From contig JAYMSP010000089.1 in assembly GCA_036897095.1 (NCBI GenBank), forward strand, positions 1-64,000: 64,000 bases of DNA, given 5' to 3'. Below, one piece after another: positions 20,433 to 30,950 of this stretch. Positions within the stretch are counted from its first letter, which is position 1. Every line of letters begins with the position of its first letter. A model generated the notes under the pieces. It saw only the letters and a program-made list of their open reading frames with translations, searched no databases and was not told where the DNA came from. Source of the stretch: Plantago elongata (taxonomy: Eukaryota; Streptophyta; Magnoliopsida; Lamiales; Plantaginaceae). The position numbers and the translations under genes are program-made.

Positions 20433-23400
20433 ATGGTATCATTTTAGCTATTGGTTATGGTTTTACTGTGATTCTTTGATCAATTTTGTGGTTTGTTGAT
20501 CGATTCCGATGTGTTTCGCTTTTGTTGCGATTCTCTGTTGTTTGTATTCGTTCATTGATTATTCATGGGTGATAACGATTCAATGAATGGAGTGGGTGAT
20601 CGTTGTCATGTTCATCCGTTGGAAGTTGGGCTTGATTTGCCGTCTTCTCCGTTTTATCTGCAGTCATCAGATCAACCTAGTGTTGCTATTGTTCTTGAGC
20701 AGCTTGATGAAGTCAATTATCAATCATGGAGTCAATAGATCTTGATGGCATTGGACGGCAAGAATAAATGGGCTTTGTTGATGGTACGATCTCTGTACCA
20801 GATGAATTTAATACTCCATTGTTGTATGCTGCTTGGAAAAGAGCTAATGCTCTAGTGCGTATTTGGATATTGAATTCATGCACTCAAGATATTCGTTCAT
20901 CTCATTTACGTACGGTTTCTGCTAGAGAATTGTGGTTAGAGTTGCAGACTAGGTTTACTCGAAGTGTAGGTCCTAGAGTATTTCATCTACAGAAGTCTTT
21001 AAGTTCAATTTAGCAAGGTGCTATTACAATATATGTGTATTATGGCCAGTTCAAGAAATTGGGGGATGAATTTGTGGCTTTAAGGCCAGTTAGCACTTGT
21101 ACATGTGGTGGAAGTGATGCATTAGTTGCTACTCAGCTTGAAGATGGAGTAATTAAGTTTCTTGTAGGACTGAATGATTCATATGTTGCTATAAGAGGCT
21201 AGATTATGATGCAAGTTCCCATTCCATCATTCGTAAAGATATACTCTATCTTGTTGCAAGAGGAGGGACAGAGGCTTACTTCATATGATAATATACATTC
21301 AGGTCAAGAATACATGGCAATGATGAGCAGGCAAACAACTGCAGTGCCTGAAAATGCAGCTTGTTTGGTAAAGAATAACAATTAAGGCTCAAAACAAAGA
21401 CAAGGATAAGCCTAAGTGTTCACATTGTGGTGCTATAGGGCATACAATGAAAACTTGCTATCAAATTATAGGGTATCCACCTGGATGGCAAAGAAACAAA
21501 GGTAATGGTAAGAGATTTACCAATTAGCAATACAATGGGAGTCACCATCATGCTCATGCTGCAGTGGTTGATGATGCTGAGGGATCTCAGATGGTGTTTG
21601 ATGATATGAATTAATCAGTTCATTGAGTTTACTAAGTTTCAACAACAACATCACATGTTAGCTCAACAACAGTATCCTTCTAGCCCTATTCACAAAGTAG
21701 CTGTTGTAGTATTTGAAGTATCATCTACTTCAGAAACATGTATAACTAAATATGCATTAGCTTCTAGTTTGTTAGCAGGGCAGAATAACATATGGATACT
21801 TGATACATGAGCTACATATCACATGATTTGTGATTATAGTTTTTATACAGGTAATGTGGTTGATGTTGAAATAAATATTAATTTACCTACAGGTGATAGC
21901 ATCACTGCAGTTAAGAGTGGTGAAGTTAGAATATCAAACAAGTTAACACTTCATAATGTATTGTTTGTGTGCCTAGATTTACATTTAACTTAATTAGTAG
22001 CTGTGCCTCATGTATTTGAAAATCTAAGTTGTCATTTCTATAAACATCATTGTGATCTGCAGGACATAACAACAAGAAAGGTGATTGTATATAGTATTTT
22101 CACTGATGGACTATATCATCTGTCGAAGGACATTACATTCAACCTGCTGTCAACTCTGTAAAACTTTGGCACATGAGATTAGGTCATTCTTTTGTAAACA
22201 ACATTGTTGATATACCTGAATATTCAAATGTACAATGTAATTCAGAGTTTGTTTGTGACATATGTCATTTTTGTAAACAGAAAAGGCTTAGTTTCAATGA
22301 GAACAAGAAGATTTCTGAAAATGCATTTGATATGATTCATGTTGATATTTGGGGACCATTCCATACTCCTTCTTATACAGGGAAAAGATATTTTTTAACA
22401 ATTGTTGATGATTATTCAAGATGTACATGGCTTTATCTCATGACTTATAAATCAGAAGTTAAAACACATATGATTCGCTTTTACAATATGGTTTTAACTC
22501 AGTTTGACAAGAAGATTAAATGTGTGAGATCAGATAATGGGCCTGAGTTTAATTTGATAAATTTTTACACATCTTTAGGCATTATACATCAAAGATCTTG
22601 TGTTGAAACACCTCAACAAAATGGCAGAGTTGAAAGAAAACATCAACATCTGTTACAAGTTGCAAGAGCCTTGTTGTTTCAGTCATGTTTACCTCTTAAA
22701 TATTGGTCTGATTGTATACTTACAGCTTGTTACATTATCAATAGATTATCTACTAATATTCTGCAGGGTAAGAGTCCATTTGAAGTTTTATGTAACATCA
22801 AGCCTGACTACAAATTATTCAAAAGTATTTGGTAGTCTGTGTTATGCATCAACATTACATGCTAATAGATCAAAATTTGATGCAAAATCTATCAAATGTG
22901 TATTTCTTGCTTATCCATTAGGCTTTAAAGGTTATAAGTTGTTAAATTTAGACTAGACAGGTGTTTATATCTAGACATGTTCAGTTCATTGAACATGAAT
23001 TTCCATTTCAGAATATTTCTGATGAGATGAGTGGTTTCAAACCAATATTTACACCTTTATCTGCTAATGACATTGTTGAAAATAATGATGTCTGTATCCA
23101 GCCTAATAAACTGGTTCATGAAGAGAACATTACTGTACCAGAAGAATCTCAAGAGCATTACATGGATAATGCTAAAATTGAGGAAATACATGAACTACAA
23201 CAGCAGATAAGTCAAGAAAATAGCACTGCAGAGTTATCAGTTGATAATATATCAACTAATGTTGAAAATCTGAGAAGATCAACAAGAGAAATACATGTAT
23301 CTTCTCATTTAAAACTGTATGATTACAACTTACCTCCATCTGTTGATCATACAAGAGCAGCTACAACAAAATCAATGGTCATGTATCCTATAACTGATTA

Positions 23401-25005
23401 TATTTCAACTGAAAGGCTATTTAATGAATATTTTTGTTTTACAGCTGCTATTACTAATGTAAATGAGTCTAAAACATATAAAGAAGCATGTCAAAACCCT
23501 GAATGGATTAAGGCAATGAATTCTGAACTTGAAGCTTTAGAAAGAACAAAAACATGAGAATTAGTTGATTTACTAGAAAATAAACACTGTATAGGTTGTA
23601 AATGGGTATATAAGGTAAAGTTTCTTGCAGATGGTACCATTGAAAGGTATAAAGCTAGACTTGTAGCTAAATGTTACACACAAGAGAATGGTTTAGATTA
23701 TTTTGAAACCTTTTCTCCAGTTGTTAAACTCACAACAGTCAGATATATTTTAGCTATTGCTGCAGTGAAAGGATGGTATTTACATAAGTTAGATGTTAAT
23801 ACAACCTTTTTGCATGGAGATCTTGACAAAGAAGTATATATGACTCCAATACTTGGTTACAACAAGGCAAGTAATAATGTTTGTAAGCTTGTGAAAAGCT
23901 TGTATGGATTAAAACAAGCTAGCAAGCAATGGTATTTTAAACTGCAGACTTCACTCATTGAAATTGGTTATAAACAATCTTCTGCAGACATTTCTCTGTT
24001 TATAAAATCTACTAATGACTCTTTTACAGTCCTTTTAGTTTATGTAGATGATGTCATTTTAGCAGGTGATAATTTAGATGAAATAAAATCAGTCAAGTCT
24101 TTTCTTGATAAGAAATTCACCGTCAAAGACTTGGGGGAGCTGAAGTATATGCTAGGGATTGAAGTTGCTATAAATGAGGAAGGCATTTTCATCTGTCAGA
24201 GGGAATCCACACTTGATCTTCTCAAAGAAACTGGTTATTTGGCATCTAAACCAGCTGAAGTTCCACTTAATGCTAAAACAAGACTCATCAAAGATGAGAA
24301 TGATCTTCTATCAGATCCTCAATCCCATAGAAGACTTGTAGGTAGAATGATTTATTTAACAATTACAAGACATGATATTTCTTTTGCATTGCAGAGTTTA
24401 AGCAAGTTTATAAGTTGTCCAACTCATAAACATATGGAAGCTGCAAATCATGTCTTGAGATATCTCAAGCAGTCACCTGGACAAGGGATATTTTACTCAA
24501 CACATAGCTCACTGCAACTTAAGGGATTTACTGATAGTGATTGGGCTTCTTGTCAAGATACAAGATGCAGTATATCAGGTTATAGTATGTTTCTTGGAGA
24601 TTCTTTGATATCTTGGAAGTCTAAGAAACAAACAACAATAAGTAGATCAAGCACAGAAGCATAATATAGAGCTGCAACATCATCAACATGTGAAATGCAA
24701 TGGTTGAAATATCTTCTTCAGGATTTGTGCATAATTCATACACAGACTGCTATCTTATATACTGATAGCATGTCTGCATATCATTTGGCACACAATCCAG
24801 TTCAACATCAAAGAACTAAACACATAGATAGAGATTGATTGTTATGTGGTCAGAAACAAAATTGTAGATGGAGCAATACAACTTGTTCACATCTCCATTC
24901 AAGATCAGCTTGCAGATATTTTAACAAAACCTCTCTTTGCTCAATTGTTTAAGCACTTTCATTCCAAGCTGGGATTGGTGAATATCCACTCTTATCTTGA
25001 GGGGA

Positions 25006-25314
25006 TGTAAAGATATGAAGAAAGCTGAAGAAAAGAAGAAAGAAAGCTGAAGAGCAGAAGAAATAAAGCTGAAGAAAAGAAACAAACTGTTGAAGAAATA
25101 AAACAGAAGAAACGCACTTCTCCCTGCTACGTTTATTTCTTAATACAACTGCGACTTGTACATTAGACTATAATACTTGTACTATAGTTAGTTACAGAAG
25201 GCAATTAATTGAGCTTTAAATACAACTCAAGTTTCCTTCTTCAGATTATCGATTCCTCTTGTAATCTTCATCAATTCATTCAATACAAAGCAATTCTTTC
25301 AGTTTATGAAAGAT
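25006..25314 (+). repeat. 3' LTR of the Copia fossil
   Basis: It begins TGTAAAGATATGAAG directly after a purine-rich tract. It is the partner of the LTR at 20124-20432. Confidence 0.9.
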
Positions 25315-25433
25315 TACACCTATGGAATTAAATGGCCAGGATTGAATCTGGGTTTTGGATGGTGCAGATCAAGTTACTACTAAAAAGGGAAATATCTATT
25401 GAAAACATTGCAAAAAGAGAAAAACTATCAATC

Positions 25434-26843
25434 CTAATGAAAAAGGCCATTGAGATTGATACTGGAAGATCCAGTATCCTTCAAGGCTTCTGAAACCAAA
25501 TGCTTCAAGTTGACAGCATTTTCTCTCCATTCTATTGCCTTTGGTGCCTTGCTATCCATCACTTCCTCAATGCACTTCACTAACTCATCACTCTCAACTA
25601 GTCCCTTCTCTTCATCAACTTTTACTCTAATTCCTGTCTTCCACACATCTTCTATCAACTTTGCATTAGTCACTTGGTCACTCCACTGAGGAAATGCAAC
25701 AACCGGCACCCCACATGACATGCTTTCTAGAGTCGAGTTCCATCCACAATGTGTCACAAAACACCCCAACGCAGGGTGTTTCAGAACCTTAACTTGAGAA
25801 CACCACGGAACGATTTTTCCCAATTTTTCCAACTCGTCTAAACATGATATCTTCTCATCTTGCTGCTCTTTTGAGTTACTATCTTCTCGCATTACCCAAA
25901 TGAACGGCCTGCCACATTTGATGAGCCCTTTTGCAATTTCTTCCACTTGTGGTTTCGGCACTGTGGCTGTACTGCCAAATGTCATGTAAACAACTGATGA
26001 CTTTAAATTAGAATTCAACCAATCCATGTACTCAACAGATTCCTGGAAAAAATCGGCACCTGCTGATTTTTCAATAGGATCCGAGCAGTTCCAGTAAGCT
26101 GATGGAATTAAAGGTCCAACTGAAATCAAATCAAACTTGTCGCCTAAGATAGTAATTGCATCAGGCTCTAATGCTTCAAATGTGTTGACAAGGACTTTTG
26201 TTTTCGATTCAGCCTCATCAAGTACTCGGAATTGCTCCTGAAAAAATGGAAGTGCAAAAAACATGTCCGAGCTGGGAAGCACGTAAGAAGGCAAGTCACG
26301 TTTCGTAAGTAACGGAACAATTCCAGGAAGCTGAATTTCATGACTTTTACCACTATCAACATCAGTAACTTCATCTTGAAATCCATGAAAGTACTGATAA
26401 TACAAATCAAACATTGTAGCAGATTGAATCCACAGAAGAGCACAAGGAACGTTCTCTTCGCGAGCCACAGTCGCAGCCCACGGTACATGCAGGGCGTAAA
26501 ACAGGCCCGTGACAGGGCGACCTTGCTCAGCTGAATTCATTATAGTTTCTCTCACAGCCTGGGATCCACGTGATCTCATCTCCGACATGAATTTCATGCG
26601 CTCATCTGCCTTGCGTTTGAATCCATTGTCGAATCCATCTGAAAATCCAACGAACCTCAAGCAACGGTTGTTGGATATGTGTTCCCCTGACGCGGCAATG
26701 GGCATGTTTTGCAGGGTGACGATGGTTGTGAGGAACGTGACATCGACTCCGATAGCTAAAAGCCGCTTGGCAAATACCAGGGTGGGATTTATATGCCCTT
26801 GTGCAGGGAATGTTATCACCAGGACATGTCCACGGCTTTCCAT
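25434..26843 (-). CDS. UGT-D, UGT75-like family 1 glycosyltransferase
   Basis: Intact intronless frame of 469 aa. FPAQGHINP carries the catalytic His17. The PSPG box lies at about 347-390 (WCSQVKVLKHPALGCF, HCGWNSTLESM, FPQWSDQ). It belongs to the C-G subgroup (YYQYFHGFQDEVTDVDSGK) but is its most diverged member in places: HVPWAATVAREENVPCALLW, DQVTNAK where siblings have DQGTNAK, and a C-terminus ending INLNGLFH rather than the KEIEPSK type. Likely a cytosolic UDP-glucose-dependent enzyme; acceptor unknown. The stop codon lies about 120 bp from the Copia 3' LTR, so its 3' UTR or terminator may have been altered by the insertion. TGACGTTTGCCATGA lies 229 bp upstream of the ATG, and a TATA-like TATATATA at about 26920-26930. 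Confidence 0.92.
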   Translation of the reverse strand: MESRGHVLVITFPAQGHINPTLVFAKRLLAIGVDVTFLTTIVTLQNMPIAASGEHISNNRCLRFVGFSDGFDNGFKRKADERMKFMSEMRSRGSQAVRETIMNSAEQGRPVTGLFYALHVPWAATVAREENVPCALLWIQSATMFDLYYQYFHGFQDEVTDVDSGKSHEIQLPGIVPLLTKRDLPSYVLPSSDMFFALPFFQEQFRVLDEAESKTKVLVNTFEALEPDAITILGDKFDLISVGPLIPSAYWNCSDPIEKSAGADFFQESVEYMDWLNSNLKSSVVYMTFGSTATVPKPQVEEIAKGLIKCGRPFIWVMREDSNSKEQQDEKISCLDELEKLGKIVPWCSQVKVLKHPALGCFVTHCGWNSTLESMSCGVPVVAFPQWSDQVTNAKLIEDVWKTGIRVKVDEEKGLVESDELVKCIEEVMDSKAPKAIEWRENAVNLKHLVSEALKDTGSSSINLNGLFH

Positions 26844-27071
26844 GACTTACAGAGTAATTTTTTTGATCTGTTTGTGTTCTGGTGACTTGGTGTTGTACTT
26901 GTTTGTGACAGTGAGTTAGTGTATATATATTTTGTAGGACTATATACTAATAGTATGAGTTTTATTAACTCCTAACTTGGTGTTTTACCTCGAAAGAGAG
27001 AAATGGGACCTTACCATGACCGGTTCAACTTTAAAAGTCTTTGATGCATCAATGAAGAAGGTTCAAACTAC

Positions 27072-27086
27072 TGACGTTTGCCATGA
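27072..27086 (-). promoter_or_regulatory. Shared UGT upstream block (UGT-D copy)
   Basis: TGACGTTTGCCATGA (plus-strand reading), 229 bp upstream of the UGT-D ATG. The same block lies 164-254 bp upstream of UGT-F, G and H. It contains a TGACGT core of the kind bound by plant bZIP (TGA-type) factors. Conservation between paralogues is visible; binding is inference. Confidence 0.5.
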
Positions 27087-27477
27087 TCGATTTCATTTTC
27101 AAGTAAAAACGTCAAGCGGTACAATTAAGGCTATTTTGCGACATTAGTTTTACGGCGATTAATGTGATATACAACTCCAACACCACATGTTTGAACGAAA
27201 TTATCATATAACAACGTAATTACTTACAAATATTATGGGGTATTCGATGTAGAGTTAAAATCTTAAGTGTAAATTTAGGTGTTTTTACCGTGTTTTATGT
27301 ATTAAAATTCTTAACCAATCAGTCCTCACATGTTTAATGATTTACATCAACTGATATAAGATTTTCTTTTAAATATACAACAGAGTGAGATACATTCATT
27401 TATGTGTTATTTATATATATTTTACAACGATTACTTGATATACGATCATTTTTTTACTCAAATTTGGTAATTTATTA

Positions 27478-27541
27478 CACACGTCGGGAGTATCTCACAC
27501 GTCGAAAGTACCTCATACACTGAGAGTATCTCACGTACTCA
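27478..27541. repeat. Short tandem repeat, period about 18-20 bp
   Basis: Units of the form CACACGTCGGGAGTATCT follow one another about 3.5 times with drift (CACACGTCGAAAGTACCT, CATACACTGAGAGTATCT, CACGTACTC). It lies in AT-rich intergenic DNA. Confidence 0.65.
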
Positions 27542-28356
27542 ATATATGTCAGCTCGTGATTCAATCTCGAAAATTATTTTGGAAGAAAAATTAAGAAAAT
27601 GAAAAGAAATTTAAAAATATACATAGTTATTGTGTCGAGTGTGTGAAAGGTGCATGTAATAAAGCAATAAATTATAAAATCGGAGCAAAAATATTTTCTG
27701 TATATATATTCATTGTAAAAAAAATATATATATAATATATAAATTAGATGTATCTTACTCTACGTTTATTTTATAAAAAATTTCACCGTTATACATACAA
27801 TATTGATCAAGTCTCTCAGAGAAATTAAAAGTCATTTGTAGTAACATTTTTAATTTTCGATGGTAGGGTTATGTACGTTGAACCTTGATTGTTTGATGAG
27901 TTCTCCAATCTTATCAGGTCATTTGTCAATGATACTCAAAAGTCAGAACGGTCTAATGACTCTAAACCTATGACTTTTCGTTCGAGGATAACAAATTAGA
28001 AACGCAAGTGATTGTGTGGAAAAGTTACAAGAATATATTTTTGATTTAATTGGCCACATGAAACAGATGAAGGACAATTACAATTTAGAAAATTGATAAT
28101 TGACACCTTTTTATTTTTGTTTCTAATGATTTTAATGATAATGAACACAGGGAGAATTTCAATTTGTATAGCTGTTTAGTAGCAAATTGTAGGAGGAAAT
28201 CTGGATCTCTAGTAAAGTTTTTAAATTTGAGGGAAAATTTATAACGCTAACTCATTAAACGGATTTACGTAAAAACTAAAGTGTGATAAATAGTGTATGA
28301 CGGAGGGAGAATTATGTTATGGATCATAGTCCATAGATTCATATTAGCAGTATCAA

Positions 28357-29802
28357 CTATTTACTGGGTTCAATCTCTTTCAGAAAGGCCTTAAGATTGA
28401 CATGAGAAGATCCATTTTCCTGCAAAGCTTCACTTGCCAATTGCTTCCATTTCATAGCATTTTCTTTCAATTCTTTTCTATCCATCACTTCCTCAATGCA
28501 CCTCACAATCTCATCACTCTCAACTATGCTCTTCTTTTCATCAACTGTTACTCTAACTCCAAACTCCCACACATCTTCTATCAACTTGGCATTTGTCCCT
28601 TGGTCACTCCACTGAGGAAATGCCACAACGGGCACCCCACACGACATGCTTTCTAAAGTCGAGTTCCATCCACAGTGTGTCAAAAAACACCCCAATGCTG
28701 GGTGTGTTAGAACCTTAAGTTGAGAACACCAAGGCACGATTTTCCCTAATTTTTCCAACTCCTCCAAACATGGTATCGTTTCATCTTGCTCATCTTTGGC
28801 GTTGATGTTTTCTCGTATTACCCAAATAAACGGCCTGCAACATTTGATGAGCCCTTTTGCAATTTCTTCCGCTTGTGCTTTCGGTACTGTATACATACTG
28901 CCAAATGACACGTAAACAACTGATGTGCCCGACTTGGAATCCAGCCAATCTATGTACCCAACAGATTCCTGGAAAAGATCTGCACCTGTTGATTTATCAA
29001 CACGATCCGTGCAGTCTAAGAAAGCTGATGGAATTAAAGGTCCAACCGAAAACAAATCAAACCTGTCGTCTAAAACACTGATTGCATCCGGCTCTAATGT
29101 GTCGAATGTGTTCACAAGGACCTTTGGTTTTGATTCAGCTTCATCAAGTACTTGAAATTGTTCCTGAAACAAAAATAGTGCAGCAAATGTTTCCGAACTA
29201 GGAAGCAAGAAAGACGGAAAGTCACGTTTCCTAAGGAATGGAACAATTCCAGGAAACTGAATTTCATAACATTTACCACTATCAACATCAGTAACTTCAT
29301 CTTGAAATCCATGAAAATACTGATAATACACATTCAACACCGTAGCAGGTTGAATCCACAGAAGAGCACTAGGAACATTTGCCTCTCGAGCCACATTTGC
29401 AGCCCATGGGAGCAGAAGGGCGTAAACTAGGCACGTGACAGGGCGGCCCTGCTCAGCCGAAGCTACTATAGTGCCAATCAAAGCATCTGTTCCACGTGAT
29501 TTGATCTCAGACATGAATTTCCTTTGATCATGCGCCTTATCAGATACATCGTCTAGTCCATCGGAAAATCCCACGAACCTTAAGCAGCCGTTGGATACGT
29601 ACTCTCCTGATGCAGCAATTGGCATTTTCCGCAGGGAGGCGATGGTTGTGGCAAAGGTGACATCGACTCCGATGGCTATTAGCCTCTTGGCGAATTCCAG
29701 GGTGGGATTTATGTGTCCTTGTGCAGGATATGCTATCACCAGGACATGGCTACGGCGTTCTATGATTGATGAGTAAGTTTCTGATCCTTTTATGTTAGTC
29801 AT
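28357..29802 (-). CDS. UGT-E, UGT75-like glycosyltransferase with a displaced start
   Basis: Intact frame of 481 aa, closest to UGT-C. It has YPAQGHINP (His30), the group-L block LLPWAANVAREANVPSALLW, and a PSPG box at about 358-401 ending FPQWSDQ. The codon aligned with the start Met of its siblings is ATA (Ile14), so translation would have to start at the ATG 13 codons upstream (MTNIKGSETYSSIIERRSH), or at a non-AUG or internal Met. A run of about five residues present in siblings (SEGTKA region) is missing near the C-terminus (VMDRKELKENA). A Gly before RPFIWV is Cys (KCCRPFIWV). The extra N-terminal residues do not look like a clear targeting signal. A TATA-like ATATATAA lies near 29865. 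Confidence 0.88.
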   Translation of the reverse strand: MTNIKGSETYSSIIERRSHVLVIAYPAQGHINPTLEFAKRLIAIGVDVTFATTIASLRKMPIAASGEYVSNGCLRFVGFSDGLDDVSDKAHDQRKFMSEIKSRGTDALIGTIVASAEQGRPVTCLVYALLLPWAANVAREANVPSALLWIQPATVLNVYYQYFHGFQDEVTDVDSGKCYEIQFPGIVPFLRKRDFPSFLLPSSETFAALFLFQEQFQVLDEAESKPKVLVNTFDTLEPDAISVLDDRFDLFSVGPLIPSAFLDCTDRVDKSTGADLFQESVGYIDWLDSKSGTSVVYVSFGSMYTVPKAQAEEIAKGLIKCCRPFIWVIRENINAKDEQDETIPCLEELEKLGKIVPWCSQLKVLTHPALGCFLTHCGWNSTLESMSCGVPVVAFPQWSDQGTNAKLIEDVWEFGVRVTVDEKKSIVESDEIVRCIEEVMDRKELKENAMKWKQLASEALQENGSSHVNLKAFLKEIEPSK

Positions 29803-30950
29803 TTAGTGTTGTCTTGTCTGTGATTGTGAGTTAGTAAATGGTATTGTGGCTACTAGCTAGGATTATATATATCAAGACTATGATAATTATGCAGATAGAT
29901 TAGCTTTGTGTTTTTCATCGAAATTGGGGAAATTGGAACCTTAATAATACCGGCAACATTGAAGTATTCATAATGTTTTTAAACTCTGGCCGGTAAATTC
30001 TGGTTCCACAGTATGGACAGGGAAGCATGTACTGTTGGTGCCCCATTGAGAACACATTCAATTTGTCAATATTCATATTCCCTATTACTAATACTAATTA
30101 AATACTTAAAAGTAATTGTGAGTTTTAAAAAATTAATTTTTCACTACTTTCTCATTTCTAGACTAGAAAAATTATACATGTTTTAGTTTAATAGTTGTAC
30201 AACATATACTAATAATAGAAATTTTAACATTTACATATTTAAAACTTTATTAAGGATTTTTTCAAGTTTAAAATATATTTTTTATAGAATTTAATAAATA
30301 GTAACGAGAGAATGATAATTTTTTTAATTTGTACATTTTGATATGAAATGTGTATTCATTTTTAATGGAATGATTTTAAAATTGAAAATGATAAGTATGT
30401 CACGCGGGTATTCGCGTGTCGCGGATACTAGTATGAGTACCGAGTAAGTTTCACGAGATATGATATTTAAGAATAGACGGATTATGTTGTTAAAAAGTTA
30501 ATTTATATTTTAATTAAACCATTTATAATTTATGTAGTCAACAATGAAATTTTATAAATTAATAAAGTTTTCTAAAAAATTAAAAATTTTGGGAAGTCAA
30601 CGCCATTCAACGTTAATGTTGATGTTGACTTTTTCTGGAAAGTTGATCGGGCATAGATCAAGGAGTGTTTACGATATTTTAAATTATGCAGGGACTTTTT
30701 TTGTAGAATCGGTATAATAGTGAGTTTAAATGTAAATAATCCTATATACAAAAGAGAAATTTTGTTAACAACATATAGTTAATAATATGAATGAATTTCA
30801 TGATCGGTTTGGAGACAAATTATTTGACAACATCGGCAGACTTTGTTTTGTTATGATTGGAAAGATTAGAGAGAGAGAGTTCAAATGAAAGGAACACAAG
30901 AAATGGATGCTTATGACCATAGTATATACTATGGAGTATGCCAGTATGGA
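29803..30950. other. UGT-E upstream region and UGT-F 3' flank
   Basis: AT-rich with no gene. The shared TGACGTTTG block is not seen upstream of UGT-E. A CG-richer patch near 30400-30440 (CACGCGGGTATTCGCGTGTCG, an imperfect palindrome around TATTCGC) stands out but has no known meaning. Confidence 0.4.

Larger units (their letters stand above)
20124..25314 (+). mobile_element. Copia LTR retrotransposon fossil, nearly full length
   Basis: Two LTRs of about 308 bp bound a 4.6-kb interior. A primer-binding site like that for initiator Met-tRNA (TGGTATCA) follows the 5' LTR, and a purine tract (TTGAGGGGA) precedes the 3' LTR. Parts in order: gag-like region with a CCHC knuckle (about 20570-21600), protease region (about 21700-22000), integrase (about 22130-22840), reverse transcriptase (about 23570-24450) and RNase H (about 24500-24900). 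Integrase before RT marks it as Copia. It is broken by roughly ten interruptions. The LTRs differ at about 4-5% of sites, suggesting insertion within the last few million years. It lies between UGT-C and UGT-D, about 120 bp behind the stop of D. I could not define a target-site duplication. Confidence 0.92.
26844..28356. other. UGT-D upstream region and UGT-E 3' flank
   Basis: 1.5 kb without a gene. Near UGT-D: TATA-like sequence at about 26920 and the shared block at 27072-27086. A short tandem repeat lies at 27478-27541. At 27960-28110 is an orphan copy of the A/B-type upstream region with no A/B-type gene below it. About 28180-28356 matches the UGT-C 3' flank. A Stowaway-like half end (GACGGAGGGAG) lies near 28300 with no visible partner. 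Confidence 0.5.

Noticed and set aside
28225-28312. Possible Stowaway MITE ending GACGGAGGGAG behind UGT-E
   Set aside because: Only one terminus is visible and there is no partner inverted repeat or TA pair.
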